Assembly (NCBI GenBank): GCA_018287875.1
Contig: JAGVVL010000002.1
Location: forward strand, 62,001 to 126,000
Reading direction: 5' to 3'
DNA from: Nigrospora sphaerica
Lineage: Eukaryota > Ascomycota > Sordariomycetes > Amphisphaeriales > Apiosporaceae
Length of the DNA: 64,000 bases
The notes below the pieces were generated by a model, which was given only the letters and a program-made list of their open reading frames with translations, was not told the origin of the DNA and searched no databases. A program made the position numbers and the translations under genes. This document shows positions 12,893 through 22,108 of the stretch, piece after piece. Position 1 is the first letter of the stretch. The number at the start of each line of letters is the position of its first letter.

Positions 12893-13120
12893 CCTTAGAA
12901 AAATCGTGGGAAAAGCCAAAGCGCTTTCATTGACCCATGGAACGGGGACGAGAAAAGTCGAGTTATGGGGACGCCCACATCACCCTGTGCTACCTTCGCA
13001 GGTCGCCATAAACTTAATCAAGAGGAACCACAGGCCTGGCCCTTCTCATAGCCAGCTTGTCTGTCTCCTTTCTACTAAAGCTTTTGCGATGTTTTCAGTT
13101 CTTTCTTTCGACACACTTCG

Positions 13121-13134
13121 CTGTGGGGGACGGT
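13121..13134 (+). other. Polypurine tract of copy A
   Basis: CTGTGGGGGACGGT lies directly before the 3' LTR, which starts TAAGACC at 13135 (G to A relative to the 5' LTR). The TGGGGGACG core is shared with copy B. Confidence 0.7.
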
Positions 13135-13433
13135 TAAGACCAGGCCAGGGCTCTTACGTAAGCCTTGATCAAGGGTTTACACAAGTATAAGTTAGGCCTC
13201 GGAAGCCCAGTTCATAGTTCAGAAGACAGCGCGCTTTTTCCCTCCTTTTAATACACTGCTACTCTTAGTACGGTACTTCACGCTCATTTTTCGTGACTAT
13301 TCTAAGCTTCTTTTACTTCCCTACGTTAAGGATCATCTTGATCAACGATATCCTCACCTGATTGTCCCTTGGGATCGACCTCACGACCGTGTCTTTCCAC
13401 CAGACTCCCTACAGTCTGGGGTTTCTTGGTTCC
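13135..13433 (+). repeat. 3' LTR of gypsy copy A
   Basis: 299 bp, almost identical to 666-964, ending GGTTCC and followed by target duplication ACTAT. Confidence 0.88.
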
Positions 13434-13438
13434 ACTAT

Positions 13439-14426
13439 GTCGTTACCAACGCCCTAATCCTGAAGATTAAAAACAGCACGAGCCTTTTAAGCAGCTAGGA
13501 TATCGTCTTCCTTATCTAAAAACTATATTCTGTAACGAAACAACTTAGAGCTGCGCTCCTTCGCCTCTTTCTTTAAGCAATGAACACGCGAAAAACAACT
13601 TAAGGCGGCGGCCATCTATATTTGAAGCACCTCGAGCGCCTTCTTAGCGTTCATCTCCTCTTCCTTATACTTCTTTTAATTGGCCATCGCCTTCAAAAGG
13701 GCAGAGACCACCTTGGAACCATTGTAAGAGCGACTATAAGAAACGCACTCGCTGTAACGAAACGATCCGGAAGCCATCTTGCAAGCCTTGTTATGTTTAA
13801 AATAGAAAGAACATAACATAACATTAAAACCGTAAGAATTAATACAGTTAGCTAAGACACAACGCTCGGAAGTGGTGGCGTGCTTCGACTTTTAACACGA
13901 CCTAACTTAATAAGCATATATCACAAAAACATGAAGGATATAAAGAAGGTAAGAACTCACGGGCACCGACAGAATAGACGAACCAACCTTTTATACAACC
14001 TTAAAGATAAGGGCTTAAAGAAGGGAAGAGTGGTGTTACAGACTAACGGTAGGACTAACGCCTAACATAAGCCGCCTTACTTCTTATAGCCCGCGCTTAC
14101 ACAACCCCACAGGAAGTAAAGGAGGAATACACCACTACCCTATTAGAGCCTTAATCCAGCTACAGGTCACGTAACCGATTATAAGTGGGGCAGAGTGATT
14201 GCAAGGCTTAGCAACTGTGATCCGCATAAGGATCACAATAGCTATAAAGGTAATCGCCTTAGGAATAAAGGTGATCTGTAATATTAGTGATGCGTAAAAG
14301 GTAGGGGACCTGCCAGTTGACAGACCCTGCTCTTAATAGCCTATGTATGTTCACGGTATCTAGTTTAGCAGACTAGGTTATTGTCCCCCCCGTGGTGGCA
14401 CGCATCAATTAGTAAGAGAAAGACTT
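13439..14426. other. AT-rich decayed sequence between gypsy copies A and B
   Basis: No intact gene. On the minus strand, about 13500-13720 reads through stops as a Lys/Glu/Ala-rich coiled-coil-like protein (fragments KKALEVLQI, CLKKEAKERSSKLF), a type often found beside fungal transposons, so it may be a transposon-derived relic. The rest (13730-14426) shows nothing recognisable. Confidence 0.4.
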
Positions 14427-14431
14427 AGTAT

Positions 14432-14754
14432 TGAGACGGGGCTAGGGTACGTAAGCACCCAATGCCAGGGGTCTGATCAAGGACTTGCACCTATAAGTAG
14501 CTGTCCAGCTTCCACCGTAGAGATAAGACAACAACAAGACATGTTCACTTCCTTTTATCTTTTGAGACCATCACTCGTAACCGTTTTGTCCCAGTTATTG
14601 TCCCAGTTGGACCTCACTTTTACTTGGGTGATAGACATACCCTTGATCAAGGACTTGCACGTCCTAAATCGAGGGCATGTCTATCACATTATCAGGGATC
14701 GACCTCACGACCGCGTCTTTCCACCAGGCACTACACCTAGTGTTTGTCTGTTCT
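14432..14754 (+). repeat. 5' LTR of copy B
   Basis: 323 bp, TGAGACGG to CTGTTCT. It has a possible short ORF (14541 onward) present in all three LTR copies of this family and a long hairpin at 14628-14687. Confidence 0.92.
14628..14687 (+). other. 60-base hairpin in the copy B LTR
   Basis: GTGATAGACAT at 14628 pairs with ATGTCTATCAC at 14677-14687. The stem continues inward (CCCTTGAT with ATCGAGGG, allowing one G-U pair) and an inner stem AGGAC/GTCCT closes on TTGCAC. The solo LTR at 62330 has CCCTCGAT here, which pairs perfectly. An RNA role in packaging, dimerisation or termination is possible but unproven. Confidence 0.7.
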
Positions 14755-14755
14755 A

Positions 14756-14803
14756 TGGCTCCCCCACAGGCTCGAACTGTGAACCTCTTGATTAACAGTC
14801 AGA
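14756..14803 (+). other. Primer-binding site of copy B, tRNA 3' half complement
   Basis: TGGCTCCCCCACAGG and following bases complement the acceptor, T arm and anticodon arm of a GTT-anticodon tRNA, as in copy A but two C residues shorter in the acceptor part. One A separates it from the LTR. Confidence 0.7.
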
Positions 14804-14944
14804 AGAGAGAGAGAGACGATGAAGCATTGAAGACGTGCTGAAGATACCGTGTTGCGGATCTGTTGTTGAGGGAAGATTGAGTACCCCAACAGACCGGACT
14901 TTCGGGAAGTATTACCCCTCTTTTGATTACCGACGAGACCTCAC

Positions 14945-15790
14945 ATGATGGTGGGAATTATTGATCAGCGCGAAAAGCGCCAGTTACGAAATGCACAGAG
15001 ACCCAATGTTGGGGTAAAACGGAAAAGTTTCCAGCAAGGACAGCGCGATGCTGACAATTCGAGTCATGTTAAGCGGCACGCTGAAGCCAGCAATGCACTG
15101 TATGAGCTGCAAGATAAGATGTGGATACTACTAATTATGGTACTGCGAATGGCATGCTGGAGTCTAGGTGGACTAGTGTCCACTTTAGACCTCCTTATAA
15201 GGGTCTTCCAGACAGCCATAAAGATAAGACTAACAATTGCGGACTATCCCAAGTGGGAAGGTCAGTTAGTGCGATGCTCTGATCAACAAAGTGCGGGGAA
15301 GAGGAGACGAAGTTACCAGAGTCGTCGGCCAAGATGGCTACGACCTCAGAGTCGAGTGACTATTTATGATCGTCACAATGAAAGGGGACATCATGGACAG
15401 GACACTGAGCACGAAGCAAGTATTATGTCTACCTCCGACGACTCTGATCAGAACTTTGCCCCAAAAAGCCTTGCAATTGACAATACCCCTGAGAAGACGC
15501 CGAACGACGAAGTCCACCAGCAACATTCGCAGGCAGACCCTGACCAACTGGATGCAATGGCAACTGAGAAAGGAAAAGGAACGCAAGACGGGCCAGGTCC
15601 TGCTTATCCTCATCCTGATCAAGGCCATGCGCATCCAATGGAAGTTCCTCCTGGGTATGGGCGATGTCGCGACCCCCTCCGGACCCCAGCAGATACCCCC
15701 ACTTGCGTTTTGATGGGAACAACGTGTCCAGCTTTCTCGAGATGTTTGACCTGCACATGCGAAGGTACAGATTCTCTGATCAAGACCTGA
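14945..15790 (+). CDS. Copy B N-terminal ORF (gag leader with hydrophobic segment)
   Basis: A 281-codon frame between primer site and gag. It starts basic and polar, has a hydrophobic stretch around residues 60-100 (MWILLIMVL, GLVSTLDLLIRVF), then a long polar Gln/Asp/Pro-rich part. The NVGVKR motif, hydrophobic stretch and IKIRLTI also occur in copy A (1205-1486), so it is conserved coding sequence. In A this part is in the same frame as gag; here gag is one base back, with C runs at 15670-15715 that could hold a lost base. It is therefore probably the N-terminus of Gag, perhaps a membrane-binding region. The last ~40 codons after the junction are likely not natural. Confidence 0.65.
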   Translation: MMVGIIDQREKRQLRNAQRPNVGVKRKSFQQGQRDADNSSHVKRHAEASNALYELQDKMWILLIMVLRMACWSLGGLVSTLDLLIRVFQTAIKIRLTIADYPKWEGQLVRCSDQQSAGKRRRSYQSRRPRWLRPQSRVTIYDRHNERGHHGQDTEHEASIMSTSDDSDQNFAPKSLAIDNTPEKTPNDEVHQQHSQADPDQLDAMATEKGKGTQDGPGPAYPHPDQGHAHPMEVPPGYGRCRDPLRTPADTPTCVLMGTTCPAFSRCLTCTCEGTDSLIKT

Positions 15791-17142
15791 TGGACGAAGT
15801 GTTGGCCTATTGCGAGGGTCAGCAGACGCTGTTCAATGTCAAGAATTGTCTCGACAAAAGCAAGACTTGGAGAGAGATGAAGGCCAACATGATCTCGGAG
15901 TTCAAGATGGGGGATCTGCTGCAGCAGATTCCAGTCACGCAGAAGTTGAACGACCTTGAGTCGGGACCAAAGCTGAGCGACTATAAGGAGATCCACAGCT
16001 ACATTCAAGAACACCAGCGCCTCGCGCAGGAGCTTAAGAACGTGGCCGGATCCACTGGATCGCATGCCAGGGCGACGAAGGAAGGTTTGATCAAGAGATT
16101 CCACCCGTCCATCCAACACAAGCTGTACAAATGGAACCCTGGAGCCGACTACCAGGAGACCTGCAGTCACATGCTGAAGTGGATGATTGAGGAAATCACC
16201 TTCGCCAACGGACTAGACCCTGAGAGCGCCAGGATCCATGCGGAAGAGCAAGCGATGCACGATCAGAGGACCGCGCGCACCGCAAGACAACTGAACCCGC
16301 CAGTCCAGGCTCAGCAACCTCCGCCGGTTAATCCGTACCAGCCTTTTCAGCCTCAGCAGCAGCAGAAGCCAAGCCAGCCAGACCCAATGGATGAAGTTCG
16401 AGCGATGATGGAAAATATGAGGATCCAGATGATGACGGCACTGGGAGCACGCGATGATCAACGCGACCCACCCCAGATCAACGCCATGGGACCCTCCGGT
16501 TACTCTCGCTTCGGCCAAGGAGGTCGAGGGGGACGAGGCTCGTTCGACAGGATCATCCCTGAGAGCCGACCAGAGTTCATCCAGTTCCATGATTTCGATA
16601 GCTGCTATGTTTGTGGCAAGCCTGACCATAAGAGCCCGCGGTGCCCTTGCAAGGCTTACCTGGAACAGGAGAAGGTGGTTCACTTTGTGCCGGACCTTAA
16701 GCAATGGCGGATGGGCACCCGTTCGGAACCAGGCGAATGGCTCCAGGAAGACCTGAACGATTGGACAAGACGCCGAAGGATCCCTTGCCTCTGGGAGTTG
16801 CTGAAGGACATTTTCGTCAATCGGAGGGGGACGTACAGACAACAGGCGATTGCTAGGAATATGCTGTTCCTCACGACGCCCAGCCAGATCACCCAAGAGG
16901 ACGTCGCCATACACAAAGCCGAAGAGAGCCAGCAGCATGGGCGCATCGTTGATCAAGGCGTAAAGACCCCTCCGTCACCACTATCGAACTCTGCGACAAC
17001 CTCACGGTCGCTACCGCACCTGGGCAAGATTTCCAGTACGAAGTCACTGGCTATGACAACGATGGGTTCCGGGTCGTACAAGCCAAGCAGGAACCGATCG
17101 CCCGAGTCGCGACAGTCGAAGAGATCCAGGACTCGGACATAG
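15664..17142 (+). CDS. gag: Copy B Gag (capsid and zinc knuckle)
   Basis: A 492-codon frame. It contains a capsid-like helical region (YPHLRFDGNN at about residue 11 onward to about residue 200), a Gln/Pro-rich linker, a Gly/Arg-rich RGG-like stretch (GQGGRGGRGSF) and a perfect zinc knuckle CYVCGKPDHKSPRC (C-X2-C-X4-H-X4-C) around residue 316. It would form the particle and bind element RNA. The final ~60 codons are in a frame unlike copy A; the conserved continuation (FQYEVTGYDNDGFRV) lies one base back, so the true Gag end or the fusion to protease is probably near 16960. Confidence 0.88.
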   Translation: MSRPPPDPSRYPHLRFDGNNVSSFLEMFDLHMRRYRFSDQDLMDEVLAYCEGQQTLFNVKNCLDKSKTWREMKANMISEFKMGDLLQQIPVTQKLNDLESGPKLSDYKEIHSYIQEHQRLAQELKNVAGSTGSHARATKEGLIKRFHPSIQHKLYKWNPGADYQETCSHMLKWMIEEITFANGLDPESARIHAEEQAMHDQRTARTARQLNPPVQAQQPPPVNPYQPFQPQQQQKPSQPDPMDEVRAMMENMRIQMMTALGARDDQRDPPQINAMGPSGYSRFGQGGRGGRGSFDRIIPESRPEFIQFHDFDSCYVCGKPDHKSPRCPCKAYLEQEKVVHFVPDLKQWRMGTRSEPGEWLQEDLNDWTRRRRIPCLWELLKDIFVNRRGTYRQQAIARNMLFLTTPSQITQEDVAIHKAEESQQHGRIVDQGVKTPPSPLSNSATTSRSLPHLGKISSTKSLAMTTMGSGSYKPSRNRSPESRQSKRSRTRT

Positions 17143-18185
17143 AGACGGCTGTGAACGCTGCCGAGAAGCGTATACGTAAGAACGATGGTTCATACGTCAT
17201 GAAGGACGCTGAGCCCAGCCAGTCGATGGGGCCAGAGATGAGACTGTCTGCGCAGACCACTGATCAAGATGTCAAGCGCTGGAAGGAACGACTGCAGCGA
17301 ACTGTCGGCGACAAGAACGTCGCGATCAGCCTGCTGGACCTGATAAGTGAAGTCCCAGCCGCTGGTCTCGGATTGCTCGAGTTAGCAAAGGAGAGCGTCG
17401 AAAGACAACAAGGAATTGAGGAGGTCGTTGATCTCGAGACGGCAACTAAGCGCGTCATCAGGAGCATGAGGACGAGACCCAAGGACGACGAAAGTATTTA
17501 CCCCGGGACGGTCAACTTGGTACGGACAAGCACCAAACAACCAGAAGCCAGTATGGAGGGCTTACCTGCGGTACTCGACCGAACCCCTGATCAGAAGGAC
17601 GCGCGGCTTATCGAGAGGATTGCGAGCATGTCAGTCGGGACAAAGCCCTTGGGAAGGATCCCAGTGAGAGTCGGACCAACCGGAGATGAGAGCATCCTTT
17701 GGGCCCTGGTCGACACAGGGGCGGCGCTCAACATTATCTCGTCGCGCTATTGCGAACAGAACTCGCTGTACGTGGTCGACGGAACAATGCCAATCAAAGG
17801 ATGGTCGGAGACCGACAAGCCCACTAGCACCGTTGGCATGTTAGAGGATTACGTGTGGCTCGCCGACTGTAAGGTGAAGGACAACTTTGCAGTGGTGCGC
17901 GCAGAGACAACAGGCCACGACATGATCCTTGGCTTGCCCTTCCTATCAAAGACACGTGCTACGCTTATCTACAACGTTCCTGTGGATACGAAGCCCTCAG
18001 CGGAATTCTTGATTGGCAACACGAAGATCAGAGTCCCCATCACACCAGACGAGAAGCAGACTAGTGGAAAGTCTCGATCAATGGCCACAGCGACGGAAAA
18101 AGCCGGGCTACTGCGCTTGTCAGCCGACGCAGTAGCATCCAAAGGCTGCACCACCCCAACAAGGATTCTGAGAAGATCGCACTAA
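16953..18185 (+). CDS. pro: Copy B retropepsin-like protease
   Basis: Open from 16953 (first ATG at 17151) to the stop at 18185. It overlaps gag by 190 bases one base back. The retropepsin active site is ALVDTGAALNII (about 17705-17740), followed by the second conserved block HDMILGLPFL (about 17918). The region before the active site has an isoleucine/leucine-rich helical part matching copy A (DLISEVP, QQGIEEV). It would cut the Gag-Pol polyprotein. I see no canonical slippery heptamer at the gag junction, and copy A has no frame change there, so a lost base (the C run near 16966) is as likely as programmed frameshifting. Confidence 0.85.
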   Translation, partial: SRRKDPSVTTIELCDNLTVATAPGQDFQYEVTGYDNDGFRVVQAKQEPIARVATVEEIQDSDIETAVNAAEKRIRKNDGSYVMKDAEPSQSMGPEMRLSAQTTDQDVKRWKERLQRTVGDKNVAISLLDLISEVPAAGLGLLELAKESVERQQGIEEVVDLETATKRVIRSMRTRPKDDESIYPGTVNLVRTSTKQPEASMEGLPAVLDRTPDQKDARLIERIASMSVGTKPLGRIPVRVGPTGDESILWALVDTGAALNIISSRYCEQNSLYVVDGTMPIKGWSETDKPTSTVGMLEDYVWLADCKVKDNFAVVRAETTGHDMILGLPFLSKTRATLIYNVPVDTKPSAEFLIGNTKIRVPITPDEKQTSGKSRSMATATEKAGLLRLSADAVASKGCTTPTRILRRSH

Positions 18186-21100
18186 CAGCATTCTCCCTGA
18201 ACGTCATCAGAGCGGCGGATAGCACTGATCAAGAGTCTCCACCATACGATGAGCATGAGGACAATGTCCTCCTGGGATTCTCGGACGATACCCTACTGGA
18301 CTTTCTACGGTCGCTTCGAGATGAGGTTATGGGGGACGATGGGGCTGCGAGCCGCAGATCAGGACTGCCCTCATCTCTCCAGCGAGGACAGGAGGTCCGA
18401 CAACACGCTATCTCGAGTCAAGTCAACACCATGTACAAAACAGTGGCGCAAAAGGTCCAACCCGTCGACGACTACCCTTCAGATGGTAGCATTCCAGGAG
18501 GCTCCACGTCTTGGAAAGGTGCAGTGCTGGCAGGAATCGAGATGCCTGCGAGAACAAAGGACGGGCCAATGAAGAATATGCAACCACGCTTCACGACCAT
18601 GCCATTGGGACAAAGGTTAACCGACGACAGATGGGCGGAAGTCCTTGATCAGCTCAAGACCTCAGAGCTCACACCTCAAGAAACGGCCGTCCTAAAGCAG
18701 ATCTTACAGAATCGGGAAGCCTGTCTGGCATGGGACCCAATGGAGATGGGCCAAATCCGACACGAGATCTCACCCCCATACGACATTCGGACGGTACCGC
18801 ATGTGGCATGGCAAGCAAAGAACGTCCCAATCCCTGGAGCGCTACTACCAAAAGCAATTGAGGCCCTGAAGAAACGACTCGAGAGAGGTTGGCTTGAGGA
18901 ATGCCACGGACCATACCGCAACAGCTGGTTCGTCGTTGCGAAAAAGGACGGGAGCGTACGCCTTATCAATTCAGCTACACGCCTTAATGGTGTCACGATT
19001 AGAGACGCGCTCCTGCCCAGAGGTAGCGACGAGTTCGCTGAGCCCTTCGCAAACTGTCAGATACTCACCGGACTCGACTTATTCTCGGGATACGACCACT
19101 GCGCACTCGCAGAGACCTCGAGAGACATGACAGCGTTCTCCACACCGCTTGGAGTCCTACGACAGACGACATTGCCGCAAGGATTCACCAATTCACCAGG
19201 TCACTTCATTCGAGTGATGTCCAGGATCTTGTTTGACATTCCCAAGGAAAAGGCCGATTTCTTCTTCGACGACGTCCCAGTTAAAGGACCCACGGAGCGT
19301 TATGCTGATCAAGAGCGCTTCCCTGGCATCCGACGCTTTGTGCTGGAACATCTAGAGAACCTGGATGCCGTGCTATTCAACATGGAGCTCGCCGGAGTTT
19401 CCATTAACGGCGCCAAGTCCCAATGGTGCCAGCGCCAGATCGAAATCGTTGGCTACATGTGCGGTTCCGATGGCCGCAAGCCACCCGAGAGGAAGGTTAT
19501 GAAGATCCGCGAGTGGAACGCCTGCAGAGACGTCAGTGAAGTAAGGAGCTTCCTCGGCATGGCAGGATGCTTTAGAGCATGGATCAACCACTATGCCATG
19601 AAATCGCAACCTTTAACAGAGCTACTACGGAAAGGAGCGCCCTTCACCTGGGGTCCTGATCAAGATCAAGCACTCAATACCCTGAAGAACGAGATCGCAG
19701 ACGCAGTTGCGCTTCGAAAACCAGAGTACGGTACCCATCAGTTCTACCTCAGGACCGACGCATCTGGTACAGGCTGGGGAGCTGAACTTGGCCAACTGAT
19801 TAACGATGAGCACCGGCCAATTCGCTTCGAGTCCGGATGTTGGAACGACGCCGAGAAGAAGTACGACTCCGGCAAGCAGGAGTGTCTCGCCATCGTCAGA
19901 GCCTTACGGCGCCTACGACTGTACCTCTTTGGCGCCGAGTTCAGACTGGAAACGGACGCTAGGACGCTGCGAGACCAGCTCAATGACTGTTCAATGAACC
20001 TACTGCCATCAGCACCACTGACAAGGTGGCTGGCATACATCAAGCTGTTCGCTTTCGAAGTACACCACTTGCCAGGCAAGAAGAACGTCATCGCGGACGC
20101 ATTGTCACGCAAGGGCAGAGGACTATCCGACGACATCGACGACGCGAACGAAGGGGACATTGACGACTTCATTGACGCCAAGATCAACACAACCGAGCCT
20201 GATCAACAGAACCCACAGACGAAGCTGGCCGAGTATCGCCACTACCTAGAGACATTACAGCTGCCAGACCAATTACGAGACCCTACCACTCCCCACCTGA
20301 GGAGAGTAGTCACTACGTTCAAGACGGAAGCCACCCGCTTCTTTGTCCACGAAGGAGTGATGTTTCGTAAGGCCACAGCCAAGTCACCACCACGCAGAGC
20401 TGTGGAAAGCCTTGATCAGAAGAAGAATATCTTCGCCCAGGCACACGAGGATCTCGGACACAAAGGTCGAGACGCGACCTACAAGAGGATTGCCAACTTA
20501 TACTGGTGGGCCAATATGTACACCGATGTCAAGCAGTGGCAGTCAGAGTGCCTCCAGTGTGCGAAAGCCTCTGATCAGCGACCAATGGATGCGCAACTCT
20601 GGACGGAACCCACAGATATCCTTCAGACCTGGGTACTCGACGTACAGTACATGCCAGCTTGCCAAGGATTCACCGCAACTGTCGAAGCGCGCTGCGAAGC
20701 ATCAGGCTACCTTGAGGCCATGGCATTAAAGAAGATCAACTCGGCAACCATCGTGCGGTTCATCAAGTCACGCATCATCTACCAGCATGGCTGCTTCCAG
20801 CGCCTCAAAGTAGACAACGGCCCAGAAAACAAAGGAGAGGTCATCAAGGCTGGCAAGAAGTTAGGCTTCACAGTCACACCAGGACCCGCCTACAGTTCGA
20901 AGACTCAAGGCTTGATCGAGAACGGGCACAAGAGCATTGCTAAGTCGCTAATGAAGATGACCGACGGGTCTGGCAAGAACTGGGTGGCGTTACTACCCCT
21001 AGTTGTGTGGGCCGACAGGACCGTGGTCCGGTACTTTGGCATGTCCTCATACCGACTCCTGTACGGAAGGGAACCCTTGATGCCCTTCGAATTGAGCATT

Positions 21101-21745
21101 CCGACGTGGCGGATCATGAACTGGAACGAAGATATGAGCCAAGAAGAGCTGATCACCAGAAGGGTGCGAATGCTAGAGAACCGACCTGCGGACATCGAAG
21201 CGACTTGCCAAGCGATCGCGTCTCAGAGAAAACGACGTGCGCAAGACGTTGATCAACGTAACAAGGCCAAGTTACGAAGTTCACCGCTGACGACTGAGCA
21301 TCTGGTCCTTGCTTACGACTACGTCCGCCACATCGACATGTCCAACGACCGGAAGCTCCAGTACCGATGGATGGGACCATACAGGATCGTCGAAGCGTTG
21401 CCTCACAACCGTTTCAAGCTCCAAGACGTCACAGGAGTCCCCATCCGAGGAGTCTTTCACGGCGACAGGCTGAAGGCCTTTAGGAAGGACCCCGACGGAA
21501 CCTGGGAACCGCTTGATACCGACAAGGATAGATGGAGTCAGGAGGACCTTCAAGCACCTATACCTGGTCCTGATCAAGACAAACCACCCCCGAAAAGAAG
21601 GGGCAGACCACTGAAGAAACCTCCGCAAGAAATCAGCATCGATGAAGCCACGAGTTCAGGACTACCGCCGACCCAGTCAAGAATCCAAGTTGAGATCCCT
21701 TTGGGCACACGGGAAGGCTACGTTAAGTATCCCGAGTACTTTTAG
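18065..21745 (+). CDS. pol: Copy B Pol: reverse transcriptase, RNase H, integrase
   Basis: Uninterrupted from 18065 (first ATG at 18329) to 21745. Order: reverse transcriptase (NSATRLNGVTIRDALLP, LDLFSGYDHCAL, TLPQGFTNSPGHF, catalytic FFFDDV near 19262), RNase H (RTDASGTGWGAEL near 19753), integrase Zn domain (HEDLGH with CLQCAK), integrase core with Asp in WVLDVQ, Asp in KVDNGPE and Glu in GLIENGH, and a C-terminal GPY/F module (MGPYRIVEALPHNRFKL). No chromodomain is visible. This order (RT-RNase H-integrase) is Ty3/gypsy. It overlaps the protease frame by about 120 bases one base back, at a GGAAAAAG run near 18095; the same frame step exists in copy A at this point. Confidence 0.93.
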   Translation, partial: WKVSINGHSDGKSRATALVSRRSSIQRLHHPNKDSEKIALTAFSLNVIRAADSTDQESPPYDEHEDNVLLGFSDDTLLDFLRSLRDEVMGDDGAASRRSGLPSSLQRGQEVRQHAISSQVNTMYKTVAQKVQPVDDYPSDGSIPGGSTSWKGAVLAGIEMPARTKDGPMKNMQPRFTTMPLGQRLTDDRWAEVLDQLKTSELTPQETAVLKQILQNREACLAWDPMEMGQIRHEISPPYDIRTVPHVAWQAKNVPIPGALLPKAIEALKKRLERGWLEECHGPYRNSWFVVAKKDGSVRLINSATRLNGVTIRDALLPRGSDEFAEPFANCQILTGLDLFSGYDHCALAETSRDMTAFSTPLGVLRQTTLPQGFTNSPGHFIRVMSRILFDIPKEKADFFFDDVPVKGPTERYADQERFPGIRRFVLEHLENLDAVLFNMELAGVSINGAKSQWCQRQIEIVGYMCGSDGRKPPERKVMKIREWNACRDVSEVRSFLGMAGCFRAWINHYAMKSQPLTELLRKGAPFTWGPDQDQALNTLKNEIADAVALRKPEYGTHQFYLRTDASGTGWGAELGQLINDEHRPIRFESGCWNDAEKKYDSGKQECLAIVRALRRLRLYLFGAEFRLETDARTLRDQLNDCSMNLLPSAPLTRWLAYIKLFAFEVHHLPGKKNVIADALSRKGRGLSDDIDDANEGDIDDFIDAKINTTEPDQQNPQTKLAEYRHYLETLQLPDQLRDPTTPHLRRVVTTFKTEATRFFVHEGVMFRKATAKSPPRRAVESLDQKKNIFAQAHEDLGHKGRDATYKRIANLYWWANMYTDVKQWQSECLQCAKASDQRPMDAQLWTEPTDILQTWVLDVQYMPACQGFTATVEARCEASGYLEAMALKKINSATIVRFIKSRIIYQHGCFQRLKVDNGPENKGEVIKAGKKLGFTVTPGPAYSSKTQGLIENGHKSIAKSLMKMTDGSGKNWVALLPLVVWADRTVVRYFGMSSYRLLYGREPLMPFELSIPTWRIMNWNEDMSQEELITRRVRMLENRPADIEATCQAIASQRKRRAQDVDQRNKAKLRSSPLTTEHLVLAYDYVRHIDMSNDRKLQYRWMGPYRIVEALPHNRFKLQDVTGVPIRGVFHGDRLKAFRKDPDGTWEPLDTDKDRWSQEDLQAPIPGPDQDKPPPKRRGRPLKKPPQEISIDEATSSGLPPTQSRIQVEIPLGTREGYVKYPEYF

Positions 21746-21840
21746 GCCTCCCAACGACCTTGTTTAAAAGGGACAGTCGTGGTACTTTCGCCGCACAGTT
21801 CCTCAGTTTCACCGATTTCCCGTTTTCCTTTCTACTGTTC

Positions 21841-21849
21841 TGGGGGACG
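21841..21849 (+). other. Polypurine-tract-like box just after pol
   Basis: TGGGGGACG about 95 bases after the pol stop, where copy A has its true polypurine tract about 230 bases after pol. It may be the fossil 3' boundary of the cargo-free ancestor. The same nine bases recur at 23064-23072 and at the working tract 26395-26403. Confidence 0.5.
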
Positions 21850-22108
21850 TGTTGTACCCCTACGACGATATTCAGTTCAGATCCTGCGCTTTAAAGCGCC
21901 GATCAGAACATTCCACTCGTTACCTGATGACTGCTGTCCAGCACAGCAGCATATCTTAACTTGAAAAGCGACGATGAAGAAGACGATTGGATATGAATTA
22001 TGGCCTCAGCATGAAGCTGGCCCATAAAGACCAAAGAAAGACCAGACTCCGAACGCGCATGCCTTGATCAAGGGTACACACAGGCGCAGCGTACACCTTT
22101 CCCCTACC

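Larger units (their letters stand above)
666..13433 (+). mobile_element. Ty3/gypsy LTR retrotransposon copy A, RIP-damaged, with a nested LINE
   Basis: A complete but dead gypsy element. It has 299 bp LTRs at 666-964 and 13135-13433, a tRNA-type primer site at 966, gag, protease, reverse transcriptase, RNase H and integrase in that order, and a purine tract before the 3' LTR. Flanking pentamers are TCTAT (661-665) and ACTAT (13434-13438), a target duplication with one mismatch. A 4,844 bp LINE plus a 13 bp target duplication interrupts the protease; without it the element is about 7.9 kb. Most in-frame stops are TAA or TAG at positions where copy B has CAA or CAG. It lacks the 4.6 kb cargo found in B. 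Confidence 0.9.

Noticed and set aside
14541..14795. Conserved ~70-85 codon ORF starting MFTSFYLLRPSL as a gene (also at 26515 and 62439)
   Set aside because: It lies in the LTR and is repeated because the LTR is; it is interrupted at different points after the LTR edge and has no independent support.
15338..20190. Long minus-strand frames opposite gag and pol
   Set aside because: Shadows of the strongly coding plus strand; no motifs.
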